Shown here: positions 9,919 through 22,728 of the stretch, piece after piece | Numbering within the stretch: the stretch's first letter is position 1 | Layout: each line of letters opens with the position of its first letter | Assembly: GCA_009667805.1 (NCBI GenBank) | Contig: CM019063.1 | Span: 408,586,959 to 408,650,958, forward strand | Reading direction: 5' to 3' | Source: Leptobrachium leishanense | Taxonomy: Eukaryota; Chordata; Amphibia; Anura; Megophryidae | DNA: 64,000 nucleotides | Notes under the pieces: model-generated | Database searches by the model: none | The model's input: only the letters and a program-made list of their open reading frames with translations | Told to the model about the DNA's origin: nothing | Position numbers and translations under genes: made by a program

Positions 9919-12284
9919 GTAAGTGACTCCTATTCAGCATGGTGTATTAAAAGTTGCTCATACTTGACTTTTTAACTGAAGGTCCAATGATATCATCACT
10001 ATTTGGTTTATTCATATCATTTACCAACCCTGCCTTCCTAGCATTAACAGCTTTATTAAACCTACTCTTGATATCGGTGCTCAACATGAATAAATCATTA
10101 GTCTTACAAAGGTGGATTATATTTAAGATACCTTCATAAACATAGTTATAATTGGGATTTGGAATTAAATAAACGGGTGATTATGTACTGACATAAGTAA
10201 AAGGGAAGTCGTCAGTGCTGACTCAATACAAAAGTATCGGATTGTAAGCAGACTAGTGCCAAGTTGCTATTTGCAGAAAGTTGGTATCTCTACCACCAAC
10301 TATACCGAATAGAGCTTCGAAAGATCATGACATAGGAGAAAATATGATTTTTAGATAGAAAAACAGGTCTGTGGGCTGATACCAATTTTTCCCCCGACTG
10401 TGTTTTTGTCCAGTGCTTGTGTTTAAATTACCCTTATGGTTGCATTGAAAATATTCTGTCAATAATCAGGAAGCTGGTCCATTCATATTAATGTTGTGTC
10501 ATACATTATAATGTATATGTTGTATATTTGAATCTTGGCAGATCCCTTAGACTTTGTTTCAAATATTACAAAGGATGTTATAATTTTTTTATAGTCACAA
10601 TTTTATAAACTCCTACTAATTAAATTTGTAGGTATCCCTGAAAGACATGTGTGCTGTTATTTATTCTGTTATCTATGTGCTAGCTCTATAGCTAATGTAT
10701 CAACTCTTGTAACTTCCTACCATAATTTTGTAGACTAAATATATTAACTGCATTATCATCCTCTCTACTCATGAACAGCAAAAATAATGAATTTTCTTAA
10801 CTGAATATTTTAATATTACAGTAAATGTATGATTAGCAGTTTCCTGTTTCTGTGATGCACAAATTCATAATACAATGTTGTAGGTGACTAATAATCAAGG
10901 CGTGTGGCTGGAATTGGAATGCGCAAAGACATGCTCTGTCACTTGAACTCGCACACATGTAACCTTGTGACTTTATATACTTGTGAATATTTCTCTTCCT
11001 TTTTGTTCATGTTTCTTTCATATCAGTAGAAATGGGTTGCATAGTTACGTTGCGCAAAGTGAAGAAAAGGAAAATGCACAAACTATTAAAGGGATACGTT
11101 ATTGAAAAATAGAGTTTCCTTAGCTTGCCCTTAATTAATTGATGCTGTCCTCCTCAGTCCAATTAATTTTTAATAGTTTTTTTCTTTTTCAAGTGAAAGT
11201 ACCTAAGGGACCATAAATGTTGATATTGAACAGGAGGGGCAAACATACAATTATATTGATATCTCCTGCTAAATTACTCTCTAATAAGTAAATTTTATTA
11301 AATGCCCTCGATTTTCTTCCTTCCTTTCTAAACAGGGCCATTTTTCACAATCGGCCTAACCACATCCAATTGACCGAATCAGAAGGTATTTCGTAAAAAT
11401 AATCGGTCAAAGCTAGCAGTTTTTTTTTTCTTCTAACAAATCTGCTGAACTAACTAAATCGAGCCCTATGTTTCAACACTAGATTATCTGTTTAAAGCAA
11501 TAAATTAACATAAACAGCACTATGTAGTTAAATGTATTCCTTTATAGAAACAGCATAGGTATTATTTGGCAGCCAACAGACATATTTACAAAGTAAATCA
11601 ATTGTGAATGTAGGAGATAACTGTTTAATTCATGCAGAATTGTCAATAATAATAATATTTTAAAGTAACATTGTTTTAAATATGTTTCTGTAGATTTTGT
11701 TCATAAGTGTCATAGTACAACAGTTTCTCAAAGAGGAATTCTGCTTTAAATACCTTTTTTTTACAACTATTTATTGCCTAAAAAAAAAAAAGTGAAAATG
11801 TGTTGTGCTAAGATTTAAATGTAGCAGAATCTCATCTGAAGAAATTAAGTTATGAAAAAGGTTACCGTATGTCAAAAATCCAATGACCGGATCAATAATC
11901 CAAATTATTTTTATGTATACTGTTGCAGTTGTGGCAGAAATTCAAAATGTTGAGAACAAAAAAGCCTAAAATCCTACAGGAAGCAAACAATTCATGGTAA
12001 CTTACAAAAATTAAAATTTTTCAGATCTCTTATGCATTGTAAAAGTTCAAATCTCATACTTGGTAACAAAGGATAAGTGTGATAAAAAAAATTGAGTTAA
12101 GTCCCCACATTGCTAGTTTAAATTTTTACATGCTTGTTTGTTTTTTGTACTCCTATTCATATTTGGAATATGTCTTATAATTGAGGAGGCTGATGGCAGC
12201 AATACCGGCAGCAGCTGCTGATATTTACTCCAGGAATTCTTGCTGAATTACAGTTTGCTGTGTGTTAACCTAGAGTTGACTGGT

Positions 12285-13640
12285 TTGTTTGTTGTTTTTT
12301 TAAATTCTTTATTTTTGATAGTTTGCATCGACCTATAAAGCCAACATACATGAAAATGACCTCGCAGGGCCAAAGTAAGTCATCTGTTAAACCACGAAAG
12401 AAAAAAAGAAAAAAAAGAAGGTTGAGATCATCTGCGGAAAACACACTAAAATTCAAAGTCTTCTGCGAAAAACACACTAAAGTTTAAGGTCATCTACGAA
12501 AAACACATGGGAGGCCAAGGGGGAATAATGGCACCTGGCCCGGGCACTCAGGAGCAAGCCGGGTACCAGGCCACGGTTGCATCCCCGAGTTATCCCGGAT
12601 TAGCCAAATTAAGTAAAAAATAAAAATAAAAAAAGGTTCACAGCAGGAGAAAAATCAGAAAGGAAAATGAGCGATCAGCTCAGTGTGTCAGCCTGTATCC
12701 AACCATATCGTGCGGTAGGTCACTCCAGCAATCACTGGCCCTCTCCGAGGTGACCATCTGGCAGGCAGACCCCATGGTAGTGTAATCACTGCCGAGGCAG
12801 TACCATAAGACCAGGGCACACATCACAGCAGTCCCGCGGGGCGCGCTCCGGCATCAGGCATCACCTCCACTTCGGCTTGCGACGCATCTGGCATTACCTC
12901 CACTCCAGCTTGTGGCGGTGGGTACTCACACGGTGTCTCCGGGGTCTCATCCCCCTCCACCCTGTCCTCAGGGATCAGCACACCTCCATTCGCACCATCA
13001 ACAGCCACAACGGGAAGAACCACCATCCATCCAGGAGCGCACCGCCACCAACACCGGACATTCAGTTAAGTCCTCCGTCTCCTCCCGGTCTCCACGCAGT
13101 ACTGCCATCGGTGTACGCCAGGAGCCTTTTGTTATCGGGCTCCCCTCGTCTTCTGGCAACATCTTCAGGCACTCCTCCGAGTCCGCAAACATGGCCTCCA
13201 GGTCTCTAACACGAGGAGGGAGCGTCGGCCCCCTCCATGCCGCGCTCCCTTGTTCCTCCAGCAGCCCAGCCGCAGCGATCGCCAGCGTGTTCAGAAGATG
13301 GGGGCCCTCCATCCTCTGAGCCGCTATAGACGACCAACTGTCCAGGTAGACCCGCCGGGGGAGGTCTGGAAAGCCAGAGACAGGCCGAGGTTGACCCTGG
13401 TGATAGGCCTCAGGTCAGCCGACGCTTGGATGTCTGCACCGTGGATCAAGGCCACAATCTCCGCTATGCTCTGGAGGGGGGACCGAACCGGCTCCAGAGC
13501 ACTCCTCCCGGTGGTCGACCAAGCAGGGACTCCCTTTAGGGCAAATTAATCAAAAAGTCAGGTCCAAAACCGCCACTGCCAGCGATTCCAGACAGAGCTC
13601 TGCTGAGGCACGTCTGGTCTCTCGCATGGCCAACCACGCC
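12285..13640 (-). mobile_element. GC-rich retroposon-like segment, possibly LINE-derived
   Basis: A sharply GC-rich block (about 12510-13640) in AT-rich intron. Read on the minus strand it starts GGGGGCGTGGTTGGCCATGC, typical of an L1-type 5' UTR, and ends near AAAAATAAAGAATTTAAA, a polyadenylation-signal-like tail. The flanks TTTGTTTGTTGTTTT (about 12284) and TTTGTTTCTGTTTTA (about 13647) look like a target duplication, but they are low-complexity. Open frames on both strands (for example minus 13312-12998) match no domain that I recognise. A weak repeat of EVMPDA occurs in one frame. Confidence 0.35.
12420..12508. repeat. Three-copy tandem repeat
   Basis: Three diverged copies of a unit of about 35-43 bp built around CTGCGAAAAACACACTAAA, with TTAAGGTCAT-like links. 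It is inside the 3' part of the GC-rich retroposon-like segment. Confidence 0.6.
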
Positions 13641-14924
13641 CCCAATTTGTTTCTGTTTTATAAAATATATTTATTTATTCTTTTTCATGATTGCAACATC
13701 TATTTAAGGGATACAATATTAAAATAAAATTCCCTTTTTCTGCCCTTAAATAATTGGGCAGATGCTGCTGACTGCATCTGCCAAATTATTTTTTTTATTA
13801 TTTTATTTATTTTGGGTGATTTTTCTGACCTTTTGTCCCTCTGCACGTACAGCAGTTCCTCTTCTCCTCGGAGACTTCTGAATGTTATGCAAAGTATGGG
13901 ACACATAAAAGTACAGTAAGCTGCTTAACAAATAGAGCTGTAACTGCTGTGACCTAAGTTACCACTCTGCTTGTAATAGCAGCACAGCCATTCATATTTG
14001 CTTGTAGAGCCCCATGAGTTATACACACTTGATAATACTATTGAATCATTTGGAATAGAGCCCTACTTGTTAACTGTTCACCATCACAATTAACACTGCT
14101 GCTCTATAACTCCTGCCCTTTATAAACTGGGCAAAACATCAGTAAAAAATGTTTATAAATCCCAAAATTATCAAACTACAGATAAAAAAAAAAAACAACT
14201 ACATACCCATAATGTGTCCTGCTCAATCCAGAATCCTGTTGGCTGGATAGGTGCTTGTTCAGCCTTTATGTAGTGTGCAAGTTGCTTGTTGTCAGCAGAT
14301 TTTTCTTACCATTTCTTATGCTCTTTAATAATCCACTTGATGATTTAATATCTTGAGTGCTATGATGATTGATGTCTTTGATTTAATGATGTCTATGGTG
14401 TTGGGATGGCTGTCAAAGTTTCTTTACTTTTTAAAGTTCAAATGGAAGCTTAAAATTGGTCACTAATATAGCTTTTTGTCAATTTTCTTGTTTGTTTTCT
14501 AACTTGTGATAGCTACTGAACCAGAGAGTATTCTATTAAAGATGTGTAGGGGTGTACATAAGGTTTTACATTCAGAACTAGGAGGGGTCAAATAATTGCA
14601 AAAACGTAGGTGATGTGGGGATTAAGGTGGCCAGTATTGGGATTTGATTAAGCAATATGAGGTTAAAGTGGATGATGTGAGCGATATGGGATTAAGATGG
14701 GTAATACAGTATATGGATTACACTGCTCCTGTACTTGACAGGTTTACTCCCCTCCTGGCAGTATCCATCAGGAGATGGGTATCACTCTGATTATAAAGAC
14801 CCCTTGATGCGATATTGTTGGCTGCGCATAACTGGTTGAAGCGCCAGGTGTCGTCATTGTCCTTCATTGGTGAATCTGAAAGAGTGTTTCATGCAGCACT
14901 GTGAGATTGGACCTCGGTAGTGAT

Positions 14925-15535
14925 TAGGGATGCACCCATACAACGATACTAGTTTCTGTGCTGATACAGGCATTTACATGAGTACTTGTGCTCATGCAAA
15001 TGCCCCCATTACTTCTAGTAGAAGTAGAAGCCTGCAGTGGGATAAGATCTTGTGCACTCTGCAAGATCTTGCAAGAGCGTGCCTGGAGGCCCCAGCGAAG
15101 CCACATCATAATTTACAGATGTCGACGGCTGCTCGCTGGAACACGTTCAGCTGGAGGGGCCTGGCAGAATGCTTTCAGTGTATTTTTCCAGCTGGCCCCA
15201 GTGTCTGTGTCTGAGGTCTGGAATGTATATATAAGTATACATGTGTCTGAGGTCTGGTCTGCATATACATGTATCTGAGGTCTGGTGTATCTGTATATAT
15301 CTGAGGTCTTGTATCTGTATGTGTGGTCATGGTATGTGCAGGCCTGTGCAGTGGGTAAATAGGGTGTCTAACCATACATTTCAATATTAACAAAAATTGG
15401 ACAGGTTTTCAGTAAGATTCTACATTCTTGAAATGCGGCCACATGACATTAAAGTATCAGTAATGGATGAGTACCTGAAAAAAGTATCTGTACTCATACT
15501 CAGTCTTACAAAAACATGGTATAGGTGCATCCCTA
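14925..15535. mobile_element. hAT-type MITE, TAGGGATGCACC family
   Basis: The ends TAGGGATGCACCCATAC (left) and GTATAGGTGCATCCCTA (right) are inverted repeats. The flanking 8-mers GTAGTGAT (14917-14924) and GTAGCAAT (15536-15543) agree at 6 of 8 positions, as expected for an aged hAT target duplication. It is 611 bp and non-coding. Inside, 15190-15340 holds about five degenerate copies of GTCTGAGGTCTGG. Confidence 0.8.
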
Positions 15536-15851
15536 GTAGCAATATCAGAACTTTGACTATTCAGTCAATGAGCCAGCATGCAATTGACTGCAAGGAAAGA
15601 GCATAGGCCAGTCCTTTAGGAATACTCCTTTGCTTTCTGGTGCCATTCACACTCGTGGCATATGACTGGAAGAGAGGGATTATGATTTTTACCCCCCCAA
15701 CAAATGTGTTGGCAAAAATATGCTAGCACATATATACGGAGTGCTCCTCTATGAAATCAGCCCAAATTATGCTGGTTCGTGCTAAAAAAAGTTAACCCCA
15801 TATCTTTCACCTTACAATGCACCTGTCATGCCCAGGTGGGTCATATAATGG

Positions 15852-16788
15852 TAGACTTGTGCACCGATTTTTTTTTTTCGATTCGGTTCGATTCGTTCGG
15901 ATGTTTAAAATTTTCGATTCGGCTCGTTTCGACCGATTTCTGTTTCGATTCGGTTCGGTTCTGCTCGTTTTTCGTGTACATTTTTTTTTCGGAATATCGA
16001 CCATTTTTCGTGTTTTCGGGTCACTTTGCTCGTTTTTTGTATCGACTTTTCGTGATTTCGGAAATTTTCGTTTTTTTCGGAACGTCTGTTCTCCTCGTTT
16101 CAAAGTGTCTAACTCTATTCGTTTTGACGTAAACTACTATGGTTTACTTTTTTTAGACTTTATATATTTTTTTATAATAAATTTTTGGTTTGTTTTTCGG
16201 ATCCGATAATTCATTCTGTCGATACGATAATTCTGGCGATTCTATCGTGTTTTTTTTTATTATTAAATAAAGATCCTTTTTTTCTTATGAATATACATTT
16301 CACAACTTTATTTAATCATATTAAAATGGTATGAAAGCCAAGGAACAAAAAAAATGAACAAAACGATTTAAAAAACGCTAAACTGACCCAAATGGTCTGA
16401 CTTTAAAAATAAAAACCAGAACAAAAGGTTTTAAAACGGAAAAATAGTTGATCAAAATGATCTGAAATGAAAAAAAAAAACCAAATAAGATTTACAGAAT
16501 CAGCGATATAACCGATAATAGTTAAATATACGATGTCCAGAATTACCGAAATGGAACCGAAATCACGAATGGAACCGAAATCATGAATAGAGCAAAAATA
16601 AATTTCGATTTGACACATTCCAAGTCCATTCGAAAACTCCGAAAATTTTTCGTTTCGGCTCGGAAAACTTTTCGGATCTGTCGGTTCCCGGGTCCGATCC
16701 GATTCGGAAAATCACCCGAATCCGAAGACACGAATCGGGAAATTTCGTGAAAATTCCGAAATTCCGAAACCCGAAACGCACATCCCTA
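15852..16788. mobile_element. hAT-type MITE with perfect 8-bp duplication
   Basis: The left end TAGACTTGTGCAC and the reverse-complemented right end TAGGGATGTGCG are short inverted repeats. The flanks are identical TATAATGG (15844-15851 and 16789-16796). The 937-bp interior is built almost wholly from TTCG/CGAA-rich words (ATTCGGTTCG and its complement), giving mirror-image open frames that are not genes. Confidence 0.88.
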
Positions 16789-16796
16789 TATAATGG

Positions 16797-17169
16797 TAGG
16801 GTTGGTGATAGGTGGATGAAGATGGACAAAAGGGGAATAGAATGGGTGGACAATATGGAGCTAGGGAGTGAAATATGAGATGATGGGTGTCGATATTAAG
16901 TTATACAACATTGGGTTTAAGGACTGGGATATATGTTTATTGTGTATAGAATGGGATTAAGGTGGGAGATATAGGGATAAGGCTCGTGAAATTGGGTTAA
17001 TGTATATAGAATGGGAACAAGGTAGGTGATGTGCTATTAACGTGTACATTAGAGGGTTAATGTACACGGAATGGGGATAAATTAGTTTATGTATTGTGAC
17101 AAGGTGAGGGGAATGGTTTATAATAATACATTCCCCCTATGTTTGTAGGAGAGGACTTGGCTGTTTAAG
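16797..17169. repeat. Degenerate GGGATTAAGGTGG-type repeat
   Basis: Loose repetitions of words such as GGGATTAAGGTGGG, ATAGAATGGG and GATATAGGGAT. Similar text occurs at about 14580-14715, on the far side of the two hAT MITEs, so one degenerate repeat tract may have been split by the insertions. There is no gene. Confidence 0.4.
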
Positions 17170-17474
17170 CTCAGGAGTAGGGATGAGCTGTTCAGGTCGA
17201 TCTGTTCGGAGTTCGCATCGAACATCGGCCGTTCAGCTGTTCGCGAACTCCGAACATTTCCGCGTGTTCAGTTCGAGTTTGCCCACAATGCACCACAATG
17301 GACCACAATGCACTTTTCCACTGGCCTGAAGCTTGTAATTGGCTACAGCCTTGCACCTGACCACAGGTCAGATGCAAGACAGGTGCAAGACTATGCCAAT
17401 CACGGCTCAGAGTCCTGATTGGGCAAATTTTGCCCAATCATGGGCTCACAGAGATAAGTCCCACAGAACACTAT

Positions 17475-17604
17475 GGGCCATATTACATGGTTGGTGCTAA
17501 CTTAACCAGACCTGTTGTAAACTTCCCAGAGCCATTATAGCCTATGGAGGTTTTCAGTTTACAACTGCTCTGGTTAAATTAGCACCAACATTGTAATATA
17601 GCCC
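17475..17604. mobile_element. 130-bp MITE nested in the hAT element
   Basis: Nearly the whole element is one palindrome. It starts GGGCCATATTACATGG and ends CATTGTAATATAGCCC, with inner arms CTAACTTAACCAGA and TCTGGTTAAATTAG. TAT flanks both sides (17472-17474 and 17605-17607), a 3-bp duplication of the kind Harbinger-like elements make. A sister copy is at 30275-30400. Confidence 0.75.
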
Positions 17605-17654
17605 TATATAAGGCGTCCCTCGCAGCCCCAGCACGTGTTTTTTGAGAGGAGATT

Positions 17655-18480
17655 GTTCTGTTTGTGTGTGTTCTCACTGCCAGCAGCTATTGTGGGGGTC
17701 TCACTTCTACAAGATATCTGGGAATTGTTGTAATCTGTGTGTTCTCACTGTCAGCGGTTATTGTGGGGGTCTCACTTCTACAAGATATCTGGGAATTGTT
17801 GTAATCTGTGTGTTCTCACTGCCAGCAGCTATTGGGGGTCTCACTTCTACAAGATATCTGGGAATTGTAATCTGTGTCTTGTCACTGCCACCCATCAGGG
17901 GGTCTCACTGATTTTTAGGAGGTTCCTGGGAATTGTAATTTGTTTTTTGTCACTGCCACCCATCAGGGGGTCTCACTGATTTATAGGAGGTTTCTGGGAA
18001 TTGTAATCTGTGTCTTGTCACTGCCACACATCAGGGGGTCTCACTGATTTATAGGAGGTTCCTGGGAATTGTAATCTGTGTCTTGTCACTGCCACCCATG
18101 AGGGGGTCTCACTGATTTATAGGAGGTTTCTGGGAATTGTAATCTGTGTCTTCTCATTGCCAGCTATCAGGGGGTCCCACATACTTCTAGCAGATTTCTG
18201 TGAATTTTAATCTGTGTCTTGTCACTGCACCCATCGGGGGGTTCACTGATTTATAGGAGGTTCCTGGGAATTGTAATTTGTGTCTTGTCACTGCCACCAA
18301 TCAGGGGGATCTCACTGATTTATAGGAGGTTCCTGGGAATTGTAATTTGTGCCTTGTCAATGCCACCCATCAGTCTCACAGATTTATAGGAGGTTTCTGG
18401 GAATTTTAATCTGTGTCTTGTCACTGGCTGCCAGCTATCAGGGTGTCTCACTGAGTTATACCAGAGTTCTGGAAATCTTT
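17655..18480 (+). repeat. 68-bp minisatellite, about 12 copies
   Basis: The tandem unit contains GGGAATTGTAATCTGTGTCT, TGTCACTGCCACCCATCAGG and TCACTGATTTATAGGAGG. Early copies (17655-17870) are diverged (CTTCTACAAGATATCTGGGA in place of the GATTTATAGGAGG part) and later ones are nearly uniform. It lies between the left end of the hAT element and the transposase start, in the position of its promoter or leader. Confidence 0.85.
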
Positions 18481-18581
18481 AATCTAGATAGCACAGTTGA
18501 ATCAGAGTTCTTAATATCTCCAATTTTTATACCAGAGTTGAATCAGAGTTCTGTATATCTTTAATCTATATATCACTCACC

Positions 18582-21500
18582 ATGTCAGAAAGACCAAAAA
18601 GGACAGGCAGACGCTCCCAGACACAGATAGGAGGGCAAGCAGCCTCTGTGTCAGAAGGCTGTGCCCCTGGTCGTCGTGGATGTGGTGCATCCTCTGCAGG
18701 GGCACGCTTGTCCTTGTTTCTAACTGGTGCTGGCCATCTTAAGCAGCAGCAACATACAGAGGATTTGCAGGATTGGCTAACCAGGCCATCCTCATCCTCC
18801 GAGTCCTCTGCCAGCCAGGCTTGTAGTGGTTTACAGTCCACCTCAGCTGCCAAAACATCTAATTCAGCCTCCATGTCCACAGCTACTCTTGCCGTAGCCT
18901 CACTATCATACACGGAGGAGTCAGCTGAATTGTTTGACTGCAGTGACAGTGTCAGTGTCATGCTGCTTGAGGATGCTCAGCAACTCCAGTGCTCTGATTC
19001 AAACTCTGGGGTTGAGGAAGGGAGCAAAATCAGCCTAAAGGGAGGGGGTGCCAGTGACACACAAAGAACTGGCACTCATGTTCCCCCAGCAGCTGCAGCA
19101 TATTGCGAGGTTGGCTCCAGTGACGAGGAGATAGGGGGTGATGACGATGATGAGGTCACTGACTCCACCTGGGTGCCTGATCGAACAGAGGAGTCAAGGG
19201 AGGAGGAGGAGGCACAACAAAAACGAGGCAGAACATCCTCTATGACCAACCGTAGCTAGTCCAAGGCATCAGAAGTCACACCTGCTCAGGTGCAGAGCAC
19301 TGTTGTCTCAATGCACATGTACAGGAAGTCTGCTGTCTGGGAGTTCTTTAAGAAATGTGCAGCAGACCGCACCGTTGCTATTTGTAATCTATGTCAGATG
19401 AGGATCAAGCATGGGAAAGACATCCCACGGCCCACGCTTGGGTACCACGTGCTTGAGGCGACATATGACCATCTGCCACGCATCCCATTGGCACAACACT
19501 TTGCATAGGTCCTCCTCCTCATCTGTCTCTACCTCCACTATACGTCCTGCCATGTCATTGCCTACAACCTCCACTGACAGGGATGATGCTACAGTAATGG
19601 GTGTACCAGGTCCTTCCTCAGAATGTGACAGCATCCCATCAGCTAAAGATTTACGCAGTCAGATTACGTTGCCCCAGCTGCTGCAGCGTAAGAAAAAAAT
19701 ATAGTCCCAACCATCCCCAAGCACAGCGTCTAAATGCCAGCTTAGCAATATTACTCGCATTACAGCTGCTGCCTTTCCAGCTTCACTCTGCTTCCTTCCG
19801 TGAATTTGCTGAATGTGCTGTACCACACTGGCAGGTTCCAAAACGCCATTTCTTTTCACGGAAGGCCATTCCAGCACTATACCAGCACGTGGAAGACAAT
19901 GTTATGGAGTCATTGGGAAAGGCAGTCAGCAGCAAGGTGCACATGACTTTAGACACGTGGCCCAGCAAGCATGGACAGGGCCGTTATATTTCCTTCACGG
20001 CACACTAGGTAACTCTGATTGCAGCTGGGAAGGATCCAGGACGGGGCTCTGTGCTGGAGCTTGTTCATCCACCACACCTCCAGAAAGCTGCTTGTATGAG
20101 GTCTGTCTGCTCCACCCCCTCTTCCTCCTCCTCCTTCTCTGTCTCTGGCTAAGTGGCAGTTAAACCGACTCGTGGCAGGGGCTACGCAATGGCTCAAGCA
20201 AAAAGATGCCATACTGTGCTTGAGCTGGTTTGTTTAGGGGACAGGAGCCACACCGGGCCAGAGATTCTGTCAGCTCTGCAGGGGCAGGTGCAGAGATAGT
20301 TAACACCACGCCAGTTTCAGCTGGGAATGGTCGTCTGTGATAATGACGGCAACCTTCTCTCCGCCCTACGCAAGGGTAAATTGACGCATTTACCATGCCT
20401 AGCACACGTCCTAAATTTAGTGGTACAGTGTTTCCTAACCAGGTACCCAGGCCTGCCAGAGCTTCTCATCCAGGCCAGAAAAGTCTGCAGCCACTTCAGA
20501 CGGTCATTCCCAGCAAGTGTTCGCCTAGCAGAAATTCAAAGAGAATTCCACCTTCCCACAAACTGCCTGATCTGTGACATGCCCACCAGGTGGTATGCGA
20601 CATTGGCAATGCTGCAGCGTCTGCACAAGCAACAGAGGGCCATCAATGAGTACCTGTGTGAGTATGGCACAAGGACAGGTTCAGGTCAACTTGGTTTTCC
20701 CCCCGCAGTGGCTGATGATCAAGGATGCATGCACTGTACTGTCACCATCTGAGGAGCCAACGAGGATGGTGAGCAGGGACAGTGCATGCATCAGTGACAC
20801 AATTCCTTTAGTGTTCCTGCTGGAGCGCACTCTGCTGGGAAGTATAGATGTGGCACTAGAGGCAGAGCAGCAGGAGGAAGAGAAGGCCTTCCCTAGCTCT
20901 CAAAGGCTCCAGTCTTTACGCAGACAGCATTCCTGCAGGTCCTCAGATCAGACAGGAGGAGGAGGAGGAATATTTAAGTAGTGGGGGCATTAAAGGTGGG
21001 GATTCCTCAAGGGAGAGTTTTGTGTGCCCAGAAACCCAAGGACTAGTACGTGGCTGGGAGGACGAAGTGCACGATGGGGTCATCCTCATTGACCAGGAAG
21101 ACTCGGAAGCTAATGCCACCTCCAACCTACGCTGCATGGGCTCCCTTATCCTGCAAAGCCTGCTAAAGGACCCAGGATTAGTGCTATCAAGGAGAGGGAT
21201 CATTACTGGTTGGCAAGCCTTCTTGATCCACGATACAAGGGTAAAGTTGAAGAGCTCATCCTGTCCGCACAGAGGGAGGACAGGATGAAACAACTTGAGG
21301 AGGCTCTAAAGCGACACTTGTGTAACACCTTTCCAGGCACTGGTAGGTTACCAAGTGATGACACACTTGCTTCTGAGGCTGCGGATGATCAGAGGAAGAG
21401 CGGTGAAGGCCGGGGCTGCTTGACTGATGTCTTTTTAATTTTTTTTAGTCCACGATGCCCAGGGACGTCAAATGTAGGCACCCATTGCCAGCGTCTTCAC

Positions 21501-21803
21501 CGTATGGTACAGAACTACCTAGGGGCAAGGGCAGACCTGGATACCTTTACAGCAGGTGATCCACTGGCTTACTGGGTGTTGAGATTGGATCACTGGCCAG
21601 AACTTAGCCAATATGCTATGCAGCTACTAGGTTGCCTTTCATCCAGCGTGCTTTCTGAAAGGACGTTCAGTGCCGCTGGAGGTTTTGTCACAGACAAAAG
21701 AGCGCATCTGTCCACCGACTCTGTAAACAGGCTGACATTTATAAAAATGAATCAGTCCTGGATCAGCAGCTATCAATCCCCTGATGCTGACGTAACTGAA
21801 TAG
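18582..21803 (+). pseudogene. hAT transposase, BED-finger type, multiply broken
   Basis: The start is ATG 18582 (MSERPKRTGRRSQ). An acidic Ser-rich N-terminal region runs to a stop at 19257-19259. A BED-type zinc finger remnant follows (SAVWEFFKKC ... ICNLC, about 19326-19400). The catalytic core appears in pieces in different frames, with LDTWPSKHGQGRYISFTAH (about 19950-20006), HLPCLAHVLNLVVQ (about 20388-20430) and DMPTRWYATLAML (about 20577-20615). The C-terminal hAT dimerisation block (LSSSVLSERTFSAAGGF, then RLTFIKMN) is intact at about 21640-21760 and the frame ends at 21801-21803. Several stops and frameshifts mean that no complete protein can be made. It resembles ZBED-like hAT-Ac transposases. 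Confidence 0.82.
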
Positions 21804-22209
21804 ATCGGGGATCTCTTCTGCATTCCCAAAATCTCCAACCCTGCACTCTTCCACAATACCACAAAGGGGTTATGGTGTACGGCACTGTTGCCGACACTAA
21901 AGGCCCAATTTTAAAGCACCTATTGTTACTTTCATCCAAAGCCTGCATACGTTTCACCACAATTTAGCCAACAAATCACTAAACTTGTTCTGCGTGTCCT
22001 AAAATGTCTCCTCTTTTCATACAGGCTGCCACCCAAGCAGTTGTTTATGAATAGATTAAAGGAAAACCATTTACCGTCATTTGAAATGTCATTTTTTTTT
22101 TTTAAATGTTTCTATACATCCTACAAATCCGCCACTTCACGGGCAGGTTATGGGGACCTCCTAGGCACGATATTAAAACGGGGGTGTTCGGCTCATCCCT
22201 ACTCAGGTG

Positions 22210-22620
22210 GGCAACATGTATTTTTGAATTGCTTGCCACAAGGTTTCCCCCACCTATTAATTGTCAGGTTGTTAAATGTTTCCTGGGTGTGTGGAAGTGG
22301 TGAGAGGAGGTGAGTTAGGAGGTTGAGAGAGAGATAGAGAAAGCAGCAGAAAACCTGGTGGAGCTCTGAGGCTTTTGATGCCTGCGATAAGCTTGGCAAA
22401 GGTTTTTGTATCTTCAGTTTTGAAAAGTTAGTAAGGGATGCTTTATGTTTAGTAAGTACTCAGACGAGTTTGGTTTTGTTTTTGTATTACCTTTTGTTTG
22501 ATGCTGTTGCTGCAATAAAGCGGGTAAGATCTCTCCTTTAAAGAGACTGTGTGTGCCAAATTTGCCCTAGAGCACCGTTCTATAGTGCCCCCTGTGACGT
22601 ACTGGGTCACAGTATGCAGA
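22210..22620 (+). other. LTR-like fragment, uncertain
   Basis: GTTGCTGCAATAAAGCGGGT at about 22505, followed by CCCCTGTGACGTACTGGGTC at about 22588, resembles the R/U5 end of a gypsy-type LTR and recalls the GCTGCAATAAATGTACC of the LTR at 1788-2266. No TG start, primer site or coding part was found. Confidence 0.25.
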
Positions 22621-22728
22621 ATGAGATGAGGATAATGTGAATGACAGTGGATTAGGGAGAGAAGTCAGAAGTGAGGAGAGTAGGAGAAGAGTCATAAGTG
22701 TGTAAAAGGGTAGAGAATAAAATATATA

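Larger units (their letters stand above)
17178..22201 (+). mobile_element. Full-length hAT transposon, decayed transposase
   Basis: The ends TAGGGATGAGCTGTTC and GTTCGGCTCATCCCTA form terminal inverted repeats. The flanks are CTCAGGAG (17170-17177) and CTCAGGTG (22202-22209), a 7/8 match to an 8-bp hAT duplication. The 5,024-bp element carries in order a nested small MITE, a 68-bp minisatellite and a broken transposase gene. Shorter relatives with the same ends lie at 27068-28280, in the opposite orientation, and possibly at 63431 to the window end. Confidence 0.88.

Noticed and set aside
9745..9975. Open frame starting at 9745 as a stand-alone small gene
   Set aside because: The frame continues upstream of 9745 to a splice acceptor and a donor occurs at 9919. 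It is an internal exon.
12823..13549. GC-rich overlapping open frames on both strands as a host gene
   Set aside because: No recognisable domain, no consistent frame and no splice sites. The block has retroposon-like ends, so it was listed only as a low-confidence repeat.
15779..16853. Phe/Arg-rich open frames up to 130 codons
   Set aside because: They come from TTCG/CGAA word repeats inside a hAT-type MITE and are equally open on both strands.
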